From Sphaerospermopsis sp. SIO1G1 (GTDB lineage Bacteria > Cyanobacteriota > Cyanobacteriia > Cyanobacteriales > Nostocaceae), in assembly GCA_010672785.1 (NCBI GenBank), contig JAAHFX010000016.1, positions 1-56,405 on the forward strand: a stretch of DNA of 56,405 bases, in the 5' to 3' direction. Positions 27,367 through 36,738 of the stretch are shown one piece after another. A program made the position numbers and the translations under genes. Each line of letters starts with the position of its first letter. Positions within the stretch are counted from its first letter, which is position 1. The notes beneath the pieces are model-generated. The model worked only from the letters and a program-made list of their open reading frames with translations. It made no database searches and was not told the DNA's origin.

Positions 27367-27969
27367 CTAAAACAGCAATGAGTACAAACACCTACCAATT
27401 CCAGCATTAATGCAATTTTCTTGATCATAACCTTAAAAATATATCAGTAAAAATACATAACAATTACCAGAAATAATTTAATATTTGGATACAAAGTAAC
27501 AGATACCTAAAATTAGCTTACTCATTTGCTAGCCTTAGATATAAGAAATTTATATAGGAACTTTGAAAGTACACCACGTAAGAATGATAGATTTTAGTGA
27601 ATTGAAAAATTATCTATTCCAGAGATACAATCAACAGAAGCATTTACTGTCAAGCATCCCAAGTGTTTGTAGCCTAAAACACAAGAACAAGAGACATAAC
27701 TGACTCTCAAGTTGTACGGTTGTTTTTTAATAGATAAAAAGAGTAAAGTCTCGAGTTGATAAGACGGATTAGATAAAAAAACCTAGAAAATATCTAAGGT
27801 AGAAACAGTTAGTTTTTTTTCAGGTCAAGCGAACAGACGAATGCTAACAGCAAAGTCACACTAATCAAAGCTATTATCTTTGTTTAGTCCTAGCCTAAAA
27901 AGGAGGAGTAGCGAGAAAACTGATAAAAACTAACAAACTTGGGTTTTACGAGGAGTAATAACAGACAAA
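27367..27969. other. long 5' leader region upstream of the riboswitch
   Basis: About 600 bp without a coding frame. The 100 bases before the riboswitch contain AAGGAGGAG at about 27900 with no open frame after it. A promoter for the M23 peptidase transcript must lie here; I could not fix it by eye. Confidence 0.5.
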
Positions 27970-28142
27970 TCAACGCTAAATTTTTAAGTTTACCGAAAAA
28001 AATGAACTTGTCTAAATCAGAGAACCAGGTTAATCTTGCCTAAGTATCTCTGTCGAATGTGATCTTGATATGTCGTTTGATGTGATCTCAAATCATGGAT
28101 TAATATCCAACCCTAAAAATCAAGGTCAGTTAAGCGAAGCGT
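27970..28142 (+). promoter_or_regulatory. ydaO/yuaA-type c-di-AMP riboswitch (probable)
   Basis: The stretch carries the landmarks of this large aptamer: ACGCT (27973-27977) able to pair with AGCGT (28138-28142) as the closing stem; a core GAGAACCAGG followed by TTAATCTTGCC (near 28020-28040) in the place of the conserved GGAACCCA/GGUGAAUC block; and a 3' part ATCCAACCC then GGTCAGTTAAGCGAAGCG (28105-28140) resembling the conserved CCGAAC and GUCAGCUAAC segments. In cyanobacteria ydaO aptamers are known upstream of LysM/M23 peptidase genes, as here. The aptamer ends 10 bases before the AGGAGG ribosome-binding site, so translational control is more likely than a terminator switch. Confidence 0.72.
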
Positions 28143-28152
28143 GATCGATCAT

Positions 28153-28158
28153 AGGAGG
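28153..28158 (+). promoter_or_regulatory. Shine-Dalgarno site deciding a TTG start
   Basis: AGGAGG at 28153-28158 is six bases before TTG 28165, in frame with the M23 peptidase. The GTG at 28141 lies inside the riboswitch and has no such site. Confidence 0.8.
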
Positions 28159-28164
28159 TCGTCT

Positions 28165-30516
28165 TTGAAACGAGCATTAAAAAGTAGAGAAAAGGCTGTG
28201 TTGAACAACAACCCTACAAGAGATGGTGTATCGGTCGAGCCGTCAAACGATATCCCTCATAGAACAACCCGCCGTTCGGGAACTCAAGCCGCAATGATTG
28301 GCTTGGCGATCTCAATGGGCGCAACCAGCATTTTGGTGACTCGACAAAGCGATCAAGCCCAAGCAGCAGCACCTGTAGGCACTCAAAAAGCAGCCTCAAC
28401 TATTCCTGCTAAAACTGAAACTGAGATAAAATTCGCGGCCACAAAGCTGGAGTCCCAAGCTGTCTCTTCAGCGAGAGCGCCTGAAAATCCTGTCATCGTG
28501 GAACCAAAAGCAGTTTCGCAAGTGCCTGGGCTTGAAGCTAAATGGCCAGTTGCAGCCACAGAAGTAGCTGCTCTTCCCACTCTAGAAGCCAACGGAAAGG
28601 CTGTCTACCTGCCTGTATCTGTAGAAGAGGGAGCGAACAAAAACTCAGTTCAGTCCCAAATAAAAACAGAGCAAAAGCTCTCCCAACGTCGGTTTGAGAC
28701 AGCAAGCTCAACCACAGCAGTAAACATAGAGACTGCAAATACAGTTAATAAAGAAGTTGATCAACAATTAAAAGCTCAACAAGAGTTTGCTTTAAATCGC
28801 CTACAAGAAAAATCGAACCGTTTAAGAAACAGTCTGGCGGAGTTGCGGCGTGAGGAAAACCAAAGTTCACTGACTACTGAACAAACTGCAACCGAGAAAG
28901 AAAAACCAACAAAAGTAGCTAGTAATGCGAAATCGGTAGAGATCACAAACACCGATCAAATCAGCATCATCAACAAACTCAAACAAGACGAACTCACAGA
29001 CGACTCAGCACAAAAGGCAGTCACACCTGTAACAGTTCGTCCTACACTTGTTGCATCAGCCTCAACAACCTATGAAGTAAAACCCGGAGACACATTAGCA
29101 GAAATTGCTAGTCAATACGGGACTTCTGTATCCGAAATTGTTAAAGCGAACAATCTTGATGATCCTAACCGTCTGCAAATTAATCAAAAGCTGATTATTC
29201 CCACAGACAGTATTGGCAACATTGCACAAAATAACTACGCACAGCCCAAAATTCAGACAAAAGTAACGGCAGTACCTGTATTTGTTCAACCTCAGAACAA
29301 CAACAAAATCAAGAATACAGTTGTTGTTAATCCTGTTCTGAGTAAACCTGATCTGGAGGCAAATCTACCCTCCATACCAGAAACACCAGTAGCCAAAAGT
29401 AACAACACAGTTGCCATACCTGTTCCCGTAGTTAGAGATAGTAGAACTGTTAATAACGCCTCTGCTAACAACAGCAGTATTAGTATTCCAGTTCCAGTAG
29501 TAGAAAACAATCAGCCACCTACTCAAGAAACATTAACAGCTACTGCAAAAACTAACTCAGCGGTGGATGAAAATAACCTAATCAACCGCCTAGCAGAAAA
29601 ACCAGAACCTCAAAATCAGCCTCAACAAGTATCTAAAATCAAAGGTACTGAGCGTATTCGTACCTTACAAGCAGAAATTGAAAGATTAAGGGAAAAATAT
29701 CGCACTCAGCAAGCTGATGTTACTGTAGCTGTTAAGACTGAAAATGAAACACCAGCAGTACCAGTAGTTGTTGATAAAGATAACAAAGACTTCATCACAG
29801 CTAGAGAAAATTCTCAACAGAAAACAGTAGCAATTCCTGTACCTAAACCAACATTGCCTAGTTCCCAAGAACAACCTACTAGGCTGCTACTAAGTGCCAC
29901 CAGACGAGAACCAATTAATCCACAATTCTCCTCAAATCAAAACTCTTTAGGAAACTCATCTAATAGATCATCTCGGGTTAGAATTAACGTTCCTCCTGCC
30001 AACATGAATTCCAACGATTCATTAGGTAGATTAAGAGGAACTAGAGTTTCTCCAAGTTCTAAAACACTGCCACCTTTAGCTGCTGTTGATAGACACCTAC
30101 CCCAGGCAGTTGATCCAACCACTAACCCTGGTAAACCTCATATTTGGCCATCTAAAGGAGTTCTCACTTCTGGCTATGGTTGGCGTTGGGGCAGAATGCA
30201 CAGAGGTATTGACATTGCCAACTCCGTTGGAACACCAATTTATGCCTCTGCTTCTGGTGTAGTAGAAAGAGCAGGTTGGAATAGAGGTGGTTATGGAAAT
30301 TTAGTTGATATCCGCCATCCAGATGGTAGTCTCACTCGCTATGCTCACAACAGCCGTATTTTGGTGAGAGTAGGGCAAGGAGTTGAACAAGGACAAACTA
30401 TTGCTGCTATGGGTAGCACAGGTTTTAGTACCGGGCCTCACTTACATTTTGAAATTCATTCTGCTGGTAAGGGCGCAATTAATCCGATTGCTTTACTACC
30501 AAAAGAGAGACTTTAA
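28165..30516 (+). CDS. LysM-M23 peptidoglycan DD-metalloendopeptidase
   Basis: A 783-aa envelope protein from TTG 28165. An N-terminal hydrophobic segment (GLAISMGATSILVTRQ, about residues 43-60) is a signal or anchor. A LysM domain (YEVKPGDTLAEIASQYGTS, about 300-345) binds peptidoglycan. Long Pro/Val- and Ser-rich linkers and a coiled coil (EIERLREKYRTQQ) lead to a C-terminal LytM/M23 domain at about 660-775, with zinc-site motifs HRGIDIAN and GPHLHFEIH plus TRYAHNS. It should cut peptide cross-links in the cell wall, relevant to growth and septum remodelling in filaments. A c-di-AMP riboswitch upstream links it to osmotic and wall homeostasis. A rho-independent terminator follows. Confidence 0.92.
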   Translation: MKRALKSREKAVLNNNPTRDGVSVEPSNDIPHRTTRRSGTQAAMIGLAISMGATSILVTRQSDQAQAAAPVGTQKAASTIPAKTETEIKFAATKLESQAVSSARAPENPVIVEPKAVSQVPGLEAKWPVAATEVAALPTLEANGKAVYLPVSVEEGANKNSVQSQIKTEQKLSQRRFETASSTTAVNIETANTVNKEVDQQLKAQQEFALNRLQEKSNRLRNSLAELRREENQSSLTTEQTATEKEKPTKVASNAKSVEITNTDQISIINKLKQDELTDDSAQKAVTPVTVRPTLVASASTTYEVKPGDTLAEIASQYGTSVSEIVKANNLDDPNRLQINQKLIIPTDSIGNIAQNNYAQPKIQTKVTAVPVFVQPQNNNKIKNTVVVNPVLSKPDLEANLPSIPETPVAKSNNTVAIPVPVVRDSRTVNNASANNSSISIPVPVVENNQPPTQETLTATAKTNSAVDENNLINRLAEKPEPQNQPQQVSKIKGTERIRTLQAEIERLREKYRTQQADVTVAVKTENETPAVPVVVDKDNKDFITARENSQQKTVAIPVPKPTLPSSQEQPTRLLLSATRREPINPQFSSNQNSLGNSSNRSSRVRINVPPANMNSNDSLGRLRGTRVSPSSKTLPPLAAVDRHLPQAVDPTTNPGKPHIWPSKGVLTSGYGWRWGRMHRGIDIANSVGTPIYASASGVVERAGWNRGGYGNLVDIRHPDGSLTRYAHNSRILVRVGQGVEQGQTIAAMGSTGFSTGPHLHFEIHSAGKGAINPIALLPKERL

Positions 30517-30548
30517 TATCTACCTGTTTAAAATTCATAATTGCTGAT

Positions 30549-30576
30549 AAGAGGGATAAGACTCCCTCTTTTATTT
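30549..30576 (+). terminator. rho-independent terminator after the M23 gene
   Basis: AAGAGGG (30549-30555) pairs with CCCTCTT (30564-30570) across an 8-base loop and is followed by TTATTTTGT. It lies 33 bases after the stop codon. Confidence 0.8.
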
Positions 30577-30615
30577 TGTCTATTTTCCCTGATTAGGTAG
30601 GGGTTACAGCACAAA

Positions 30616-30640
30616 GTGATTGGTGATTGGTGATTGGTGA
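30616..30640. repeat. heptad tandem repeat GTGATTG, 3 copies
   Basis: Three exact GTGATTG units plus a partial fourth; the same heptad occurs at 56187-56207. Confidence 0.9.
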
Positions 30641-30716
30641 GAATGAAAAAATTTTGCATAGACAATTGCCATCATCAAAAAATTGTGCTATATTAATTAA
30701 TGTTATTAAATCACAT

Positions 30717-30790
30717 GGCTCAGTAGCTCAGTTGGTTAGAGCACGGGACTCATAAGCCTGGGGTCGTTGGTTCAAATCCGACCTGAGCCA
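30717..30790 (+). tRNA. tRNA with anticodon CAT (elongator Met most likely)
   Basis: A complete 74-nt cloverleaf: acceptor GGCTCAG/CTGAGCC, D stem GCTC/GAGC, anticodon CAT at 30751-30753 in loop CTCATAA, T stem GTTGG/CCGAC with loop TTCAAAT, discriminator A. It lacks the unpaired first base pair and the three G-C pairs of initiator tRNA. tRNA-Ile(CAT), the substrate of TilS, cannot be ruled out by anticodon alone. The innermost anticodon-stem pair is A31-G39, a mismatch. CCA is only partly encoded. Confidence 0.95.
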
Positions 30791-30938
30791 TTCAAGAAAT
30801 TAAACATAACAGAGTTCCTTCTATCCTGGAGGTCTCATAAATTACTAGCTAAGTCTTTATCATTGCTCACAAGTGCCGTAACCTAGTAAAGATAATAAAT
30901 ATAGTCATCTAGGAAACGATGAAGGCAGGTTACAATTA

Positions 30939-31532
30939 ATGGCTTATTCTTGGTTTAAAGCATTTCACATTATTGGCTTTGTTGTTTGGTTTGCTGGTTT
31001 ATTCTACTTAGTCCGTCTCTTCATCTATCATGTGGAAGCGAACCAAGAACCAGAACCTGCAAAGGCAATACTTAAAAATCAGTACCAACTGATGGAAAAA
31101 CGTCTTTACAACATTATTACTATCCCTGGAATGATAGTCACAGTCGCAATGGCTATTGGTATTATTTCCACTAACCCAGATATTTTAAAAGAACCGTGGT
31201 TACATTTCAAACTGGGATTTGTTGCAATATTACTTATTTATCACTTTTACTGTGGTAGGTTATTAAAACAATTGGCCGCAGACGAATGTAAGTGGAGTGG
31301 TCAAAAGTTACGTGCTTTAAATGAAGCTCCAACTTTATTATTGGTTGTGATTGTCATGTTGGCAATCTTCAAAAATAACTTACCAACAGACATCACTGCT
31401 TGGTTAATTTTTGGCCTAGTGATTTTTATGGCCGCAAGTATTCAAATGTATGCCAAAATCCGCAGACGCAATAAGGAAAAGATGATGGCACAAACAAATC
31501 CAGTTCAACAAGTTACCCAAACACAAAATTAG
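30939..31532 (+). CDS. hemJ: protoporphyrinogen IX oxidase HemJ
   Basis: A 197-aa membrane enzyme converting protoporphyrinogen IX to protoporphyrin IX, the last step before haem and chlorophyll branch. The start YSWFKAFHIIGFVVWFAG, with the conserved His10, and the block QYQLMEKRLYNIITIPGM with conserved Arg and Lys match cyanobacterial HemJ (the Slr1790 type). Four to five transmembrane helices are visible. The extension after residue 180 is short, polar and Gln-rich. It lies downstream of the tRNA but is probably transcribed separately. Confidence 0.93.
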   Translation: MAYSWFKAFHIIGFVVWFAGLFYLVRLFIYHVEANQEPEPAKAILKNQYQLMEKRLYNIITIPGMIVTVAMAIGIISTNPDILKEPWLHFKLGFVAILLIYHFYCGRLLKQLAADECKWSGQKLRALNEAPTLLLVVIVMLAIFKNNLPTDITAWLIFGLVIFMAASIQMYAKIRRRNKEKMMAQTNPVQQVTQTQN

Positions 31533-31563
31533 CACGCATCTCTCTTTTATTAGTTAATTTTAG

Positions 31564-31580
31564 GTGGGCAATGCCCACCA
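31564..31580. repeat. short near-palindrome after hemJ
   Basis: GGTGGGCAATGCCCACC, 31 bases after the hemJ stop; may act as a weak 3' hairpin. No T-run follows. Confidence 0.55.
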
Positions 31581-31611
31581 TAGCAAGATTCAATGATGAA
31601 CAAAAATCAGG

Positions 31612-32472
31612 ATGTCCAAAGAATTATTTCATCAACGTACCGCAGTCATAGCAACAATGCACCACAAAGAAAAAGTGATTGCCCCATTGTTGCAGGAGAG
31701 TTTAGGAATTAATGTGATTTTACCGGAAAACTTTAATACTGATGTTTTTGGGACATTTACTAGAGAAATTCAACGTGCCGATACTCAAATTATTACCGCT
31801 AAATTAAAAGCAGAAGCAGCATTAGAAATAACTGGCAAAACTATAGCGATCGCCAGTGAAGGTAGTTTTATTCCCCATCCTAGTTTTCCTTATATTTATG
31901 CCAATAGGGAAATTGTTATTTTTTTAGATCAAAAACATGAATTAGAAATTGTGGGTGAGGTGTTTTCCACCGAGACGAATTTTAATCATCAAATTATTAA
32001 TAATTTATCAGCCGCAGAGGAATTTGCCGAGAATGTGGGCTTTCCTGAACATGGTTTAGTGATATGGTTTAAAAAATCAAATTTCGATGATATTGAAATA
32101 ATTAAGGGTATCACTACACAGGAAAAATTACAGGAAAGTGTGGAATTTGCATTACATCATTCTCTGGAAGGTAATTTCCATATAGAAACAGATATGCGAG
32201 CTTTGTATAATCCCATGAGAATGAAAAATATTAAAAAAGCTACTGAAAATTTGTTAGAGAAAATTACTAGTTGCTGTCCAAAGTGTCACACACCTGGTTT
32301 TAGTGTTACAGATATAATTAGGGGTTTACCCTGTGAAGTGTGTAATCAACCTACTGAATTAACAATGGCTATCGTTTATAAATGTCAAAAATGCAATTTC
32401 CAAGATACAAAATTTTACCCTGAAGGTCTGGAATTTGCTAATCCTGGTTTGTGTAGCTATTGTAATCCATGA
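31612..32472 (+). CDS. DUF6671 family protein with C-terminal zinc ribbons
   Basis: A 286-aa protein. Residues 8-110 (RTAVIATMHHKEKVIAPLLQ, FGTFTREIQR, ASEGSFIPHPSFPYIYANRE) match a conserved family of unknown function, DUF6671. Residues 220-284 carry four CxxC pairs, CPKC, CEVC, CQKC and CSYC, which would form two zinc ribbons. There is no membrane segment. The conserved histidines and the ASEGSF motif in the first half suggest a binding or catalytic site, but no activity is known. It starts 79 bp after hemJ on the same strand, so it may share its transcript; the functional link is not obvious. Confidence 0.85.
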   Translation: MSKELFHQRTAVIATMHHKEKVIAPLLQESLGINVILPENFNTDVFGTFTREIQRADTQIITAKLKAEAALEITGKTIAIASEGSFIPHPSFPYIYANREIVIFLDQKHELEIVGEVFSTETNFNHQIINNLSAAEEFAENVGFPEHGLVIWFKKSNFDDIEIIKGITTQEKLQESVEFALHHSLEGNFHIETDMRALYNPMRMKNIKKATENLLEKITSCCPKCHTPGFSVTDIIRGLPCEVCNQPTELTMAIVYKCQKCNFQDTKFYPEGLEFANPGLCSYCNP

Positions 32473-32624
32473 ACTAAATTGATCAAGCCACTTTGGAGTA
32501 AGTTAGGGAAAAATTCAACCTCTCATTGAAATTCCTGACTTACATACTTTCATATAGTTTAAGGCCAAATAAATTTTGAAAAAACCTGAGTGAAAATAAA
32601 ATAATTGAACTGATAAGTGAATTT

Positions 32625-33497
32625 TTAGGAAGCTTTAGCTTGGAGAAAATTAACTAAATTCTTTAAAAATGATTGGCTAATTACCGACTTTTGGAGTTTA
32701 TCATTAGTAATACCTACAGATTTTTCAATAAATGCAAATTCTTGATCATCAAAGGAAGTTGGATCTGCAACTAAAAAGTTTTCTTCTGCCACACCAACCA
32801 TTATTAATCTCAAAGCTATCTGTTGTACAGTTTTGATATTTATTTTTAGTTGGTTGGCGATTTGAGTTAATGAAAATGTTGTGTTTAAAAACTTACACAC
32901 CTGTAATTCTTGGGAATTTAGGAATACTTTTGGGCGTTTATGAATTACATTAGATAACCCTATGGACGGATTTGGTAACCTATCCTCTAAAGCTACCCAA
33001 TTTTTGAGCGCTCGCAAACAAGTCAACATGACTTCTACCCCAGGCATACTTAAACCAGTCATTTCTCCCAAAGGTAAAAATGGCGTGTTTTCAAATCTAA
33101 AAGTGCCTTCTTTAACTTGAAATAACTGAGTTAAGGATCGCAATATTTGACTATTAAATAGTATTTGTAACTGTTCAGATTGTAATAAACCTTGAGATTT
33201 TAAACATAATCCCATTGGTTCATTAATGAAACAAATTGAAGTTTTAGTCGCATTAGTTATCTGACTTTGAGTTATCCAACCACGTTTAGTAATCATCATG
33301 ATCAAACCTTGTTGATCAGAACGTTCAGATGCGGCGATGACGCGACCTTTTTGTAACCAAATATAGTAATGTCTGCGTTTTATTGAATCAGTTTCTTGTA
33401 GATACTCAAGATGAAGTAATCCTGTTTTTTTTCCCGAATCTAAAAACTGTAGTATTTCTGGCAGGGAAAAATCTCTCAAATTACCATTTGTAACCAC
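32625..33497 (-). CDS. DUF4388 (PATAN) domain protein
   Basis: A 290-aa protein beginning NGNLRDFSLPEILQFLDSGKKTG, the signature of the DUF4388/PATAN domain, with the second block KGRVIAASERSDQQG near 50-65. The domain occurs at the N-terminus of PatA-like response regulators, and HmpA in this window has the same start, but this protein has no receiver domain. Residues 190-230 have a helix-turn-helix-like pattern (FSLTQIANQLKINIKTVQQIALRL). It is likely an adaptor or regulator in a motility or development pathway. It is monocistronic. Confidence 0.87.
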   Translation of the reverse strand: MVTNGNLRDFSLPEILQFLDSGKKTGLLHLEYLQETDSIKRRHYYIWLQKGRVIAASERSDQQGLIMMITKRGWITQSQITNATKTSICFINEPMGLCLKSQGLLQSEQLQILFNSQILRSLTQLFQVKEGTFRFENTPFLPLGEMTGLSMPGVEVMLTCLRALKNWVALEDRLPNPSIGLSNVIHKRPKVFLNSQELQVCKFLNTTFSLTQIANQLKINIKTVQQIALRLIMVGVAEENFLVADPTSFDDQEFAFIEKSVGITNDKLQKSVISQSFLKNLVNFLQAKAS

Positions 33498-34044
33498 GAT
33501 TTACTCCTTCTACATTAGAAATTCTTACTTAGTCTATTGGTATGATGCAGCCTAAAGATATAAATATAGCTTATTTGTTTGAAATTAATTTATTGAGGAT
33601 AAGCATTAATTATAATATGCTCATCAGTTATTTATCATGACAGTTATTGAGGATATAGGTATAAATTACTACTGATCATAGCTAATGGATGCACCAGACT
33701 TTCCTCTTATAGTTCCACTCCAAATAGACTTTGTATTTTGATAACTAATGTAAATTTTTGTTTACTTTCTCTATTATGCTGAAAATTTGACTCAAAAAAA
33801 CACAGTATAAATACGTAATTCCTATAGTTATCAATATAATGAACCGATAGTAACCATAATAAATTACTAAATTTTGTTGACAAAATGAGAATCTTATCAA
33901 AATGGTTATTAGCTTTATTCTTCAGAGACTACTAAGTAGGGTTGGCAGCAAAAAGTGTTTCCGTGGAGGCTAGGTAGTAGGGAGTAGGGTTCAGGGAAAA
34001 GTTTCAATAGTTATATAGGAACAATTTTTCCTTTGAGCCATAAT

Positions 34045-34151
34045 TACAGAACTTTCCGGTGTAATAAGGTACACTACTGGCGGGCTGTCCGGCCTACCCC
34101 ACAAGAGTTCATGATTATGATTTGTACCTCATAGCAACGAAATCTGCTGTA
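34045..34151 (-). mobile_element. 107-bp MITE-like element (family 2, copy 1)
   Basis: The right end GAAATCTGCTGTA (34139-34151) is partly inverted at the left end (TACAGAACTTTC). The interior CGGGCTGTCCGGCCTACCCC and the flanking GTACCTCA/TAAGGTAC arms are found in reverse complement at 50983-51089, which has the same length. Confidence 0.8.
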
Positions 34152-34191
34152 AATGCAAGGTTTTTAAGTTGACACCTGATCAAAGCTTGCA
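34151..34191 (-). repeat. dispersed repeat family 3, inverted partial copy
   Basis: Reverse complement reads GCAAGCTTTGATCAGG ... AAAAACCTTGCATTT, matching 26589-26657. It directly abuts the 107-bp element. Confidence 0.6.
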
Positions 34192-34267
34192 CTGTTTTAC
34201 GATAAAAACGACTCAAACTCTTGCCCTGTAGTATTTTTAGGTTTATTCAACAAACTCTATTTAGATT

Positions 34268-34326
34268 AGCAGAAAGTATGAGGAAAAGAATTGTCTAAAA
34301 ATGACTAATCCCTCATACCTCTGCTA
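34268..34326 (-). terminator. hairpin downstream of prolyl oligopeptidase (possible terminator)
   Basis: AGCAGA plus GTATGAGG on the left arm pair with CCTCATAC plus TCTGCT on the right arm across about 27 bases. It lies right after the stop codon of the minus-strand gene. No strong T-run follows, so intrinsic termination is uncertain. Confidence 0.45.
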
Positions 34327-34334
34327 TTAATCTT

Positions 34335-36419
34335 TTAGTTAGAAAATAAACTTAAATCAATATCTAAAACCTTTACTAAAAAACTCCATTTATCTGCTGC
34401 TTCCTGAATAATTTTTGTTGTCGGTTTTCCTGCACCATGTCCTGCCTTCGTTTCAATTCTAATTAACACTGGTGCATCTCCAACATGACATTCTTGTAAA
34501 GTAGCAGCAAACTTAAAACTATGAGCAGGAACAACCCGATCATCATGATCCGCAGTAGTAATTAACGTGGCAGGATAACTCATTCCCAGTTTTAAATTAT
34601 GCAAAGGAGAATAAGCATACAAAGTTTTAAACTCCTCTGCATTTTCCGCCGAACCATATTCAGGTACCCAAGCCCAACCAATGGTGAATTTGTGAAAACG
34701 CAACATATCCATGACTCCAACTGCTGGTAAAGCGGCAGCAAATAATTCTGGTTTTTGTGTCATACAAGCACCCACTAATAAACCACCATTACTACCACCA
34801 CCAATAGCTAATTTTTGAGGTTGGGTGTAATTATTAGCAATTAACCATTCTGCCGCAGCAATAAAATCATTAAAAACATTCTGCTTTTTCTCCTTCATTC
34901 CGGCTTGATGCCATTCTTCCCCATATTCACCACCACCACGTAAATTAGGTACAGCATAAACTCCCCCCATTTCCATCCAAACTAACAGACTCACAGAAAA
35001 GTTAGGAGTTAAGGAAATATTAAATCCACCATAGCCATAGAGATAAGTGGGATTCATACTGTCTAATTCAATTCCTTTTTTATGAGTAATAAACATGGGA
35101 ATTTTTGTTCCATCTTTACTTTCATAAAAAACTTGTTTGATGACATAATCATCAGGATTAAAGTCTACTTGTGGTTGACGAAAAATTTCACTTTTTCCTG
35201 TTTGCATATCATAGCGGTAGATAGTTCCGGGAGTAGTAAAGCTAGTAAAACTATAAAATGTTTCTGTATCTTCTCTCTTGCCAGCAAAACCGTTGGCAGA
35301 ACCAATACCGGGTAATTCTACTTCTTTGATCAAACTACCTTGTAAACTAAATATTTTAACTTTGCTATAAGCATCTTGCAGATAATTAGCCACAAATTGA
35401 TGATTTAAAATTCTCGCACTTTGTAGTTTTTCAACAGCTTGGGGAATAATTTCTAGCCAATTTTCTAAATTTGGTTTTTTGCTATCAATGGCAATAACCC
35501 GACCTCTGGGTGCATCTAAATCTGTACGAAAATAGAAAATGTCACCATCATTATTAATAAAACTGTAATTTGCCTCAAACTGATTAATTAATTCAATAAC
35601 TTCAGCATTAGAGTTAGTTAAATCCTTGTAAAAAACTAAGTTACGGGAATCAGTTCCTAGTAATACAGAAATAATTAAATACTTACCATCTTTGGTAACT
35701 TCGCCGTCAAAAAACCATTCTTTTTGATCAGGACGATGATAAATTAACACATCTTCTGCTTGGGATGTACCTATTTTGTGGTAATAGAGTTTTTGATAAA
35801 AATTAACATCTTCTAGTTTAGTTTTTTCATTGGGTTGATCATAACGACTGTAAAAAAAACCTTGATGATCATGGCTCCAAGATACACCAGAAAATTTAAT
35901 CCATTGTAAGTGATCTGCTAAATCTGACCCAGTTTGAATATCTCTAACTTTCCATTCTTGCCAATCAGAACCAGAGGTAGATAAACCATAAGCTAAAAGT
36001 TGACCATTATCACTAATAGCTAGGCCAGAAAGGGCAACTGTTCCATCCGGAGAAAGTTGATTAGGATCTAATAAAACTCTAGGTTCTGCATCTAAATTAG
36101 GGAGAGTATATAAAACACTTTGATTTTGTAAACCATCATTTTTAAAATAAAAATAATTGTCACCTCTTTTAAAGGGAGTACCATATTTTTCATAATCCCA
36201 AAGTTTAGTGAGGCGTTGTTTAATAGTTTCCCTACTAGGAATTTCTTGTAAGTAACTAAAGGTAACTTGATTTTGTGCCTCAACCCAATCTTGAGTAGTT
36301 TGTGTATCTGGTGCTTCTAAATCACGATAAGGATCAGCAACTATAGTTCCATGATAATTATCAGTTTGATCAATTTTTTTGATAGTGGGATAGATGAATG
36401 ATTTTTCAGGATAAGACAT
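34335..36419 (-). CDS. prolyl oligopeptidase (S9A family)
   Basis: A 694-aa serine peptidase cutting short peptides after proline. Residues 1-75 are the start of the catalytic domain (YPTIKKIDQTDNYHG, DPYRDLEAPDT), then a seven-bladed propeller to about 415, then the alpha/beta hydrolase domain. The nucleophile is in GGSNGG (Ser about 544), the acid in DHDDRVVP (about 628) and the histidine in KAGHGAGKP (about 660). No signal peptide, so it is cytoplasmic. Length and motifs are normal for the family. It stands alone, preceded by a heptad array (36441-36461). Confidence 0.95.
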   Translation of the reverse strand: MSYPEKSFIYPTIKKIDQTDNYHGTIVADPYRDLEAPDTQTTQDWVEAQNQVTFSYLQEIPSRETIKQRLTKLWDYEKYGTPFKRGDNYFYFKNDGLQNQSVLYTLPNLDAEPRVLLDPNQLSPDGTVALSGLAISDNGQLLAYGLSTSGSDWQEWKVRDIQTGSDLADHLQWIKFSGVSWSHDHQGFFYSRYDQPNEKTKLEDVNFYQKLYYHKIGTSQAEDVLIYHRPDQKEWFFDGEVTKDGKYLIISVLLGTDSRNLVFYKDLTNSNAEVIELINQFEANYSFINNDGDIFYFRTDLDAPRGRVIAIDSKKPNLENWLEIIPQAVEKLQSARILNHQFVANYLQDAYSKVKIFSLQGSLIKEVELPGIGSANGFAGKREDTETFYSFTSFTTPGTIYRYDMQTGKSEIFRQPQVDFNPDDYVIKQVFYESKDGTKIPMFITHKKGIELDSMNPTYLYGYGGFNISLTPNFSVSLLVWMEMGGVYAVPNLRGGGEYGEEWHQAGMKEKKQNVFNDFIAAAEWLIANNYTQPQKLAIGGGSNGGLLVGACMTQKPELFAAALPAVGVMDMLRFHKFTIGWAWVPEYGSAENAEEFKTLYAYSPLHNLKLGMSYPATLITTADHDDRVVPAHSFKFAATLQECHVGDAPVLIRIETKAGHGAGKPTTKIIQEAADKWSFLVKVLDIDLSLFSN

Positions 36420-36738
36420 AAATTAACGATTGATAGTAAGCAGTTAACAGTTAACAGTTAACAATTATCACTCACAAAAAGCAAGAGGTAATAAGTAACA
36501 GGGCAAAATTAATTGCACATTTGGGAAAAGAATAGAAATCGCTGTCACCACAATGACAATTTTTTCTCCCTGCACCCCGCTCCCTGCACCCCGCTCCCTG
36601 CACCCTGCCTAGTTTATGGGGCAACCACGGGGGGTTTGCCCCTACATAGGGTTGGTGATTGGTGACTGGTAAACAGTGAATAGCGGCAACTAGCAACTGG
36701 TAACTGATAACTGATAACTGAAATAACCAGCTATCTAA
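36420..36738. repeat. repeat-filled gap between prolyl oligopeptidase and hmpE
   Basis: Contains three CAGTTAA heptads (36441-36461), a 15-bp tandem repeat CTCCCTGCACCCCG (36566-36609, nearly three copies), a CGGGGGGTTTGCCCC-type inverted repeat near 36628, and AACTGAT heptads (36702-36721). No coding frame is credible; open frames across it are built from repeats. Confidence 0.8.

Larger units (their letters stand above)
33498..34334. other. 837-bp gene-free region
   Basis: AT-rich, with no credible coding frame from 33498 to 34044. The right part holds a 107-bp inverted-repeat element (34045-34151), an inverted copy of repeat family 3 (34151-34191) and a long hairpin (34268-34326). Confidence 0.6.

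Noticed and set aside
36472..36696. 74-residue open frame on the minus strand before hmpE
   Set aside because: It runs through the CTCCCTGCACC and other tandem repeats and has no homologue-like features.
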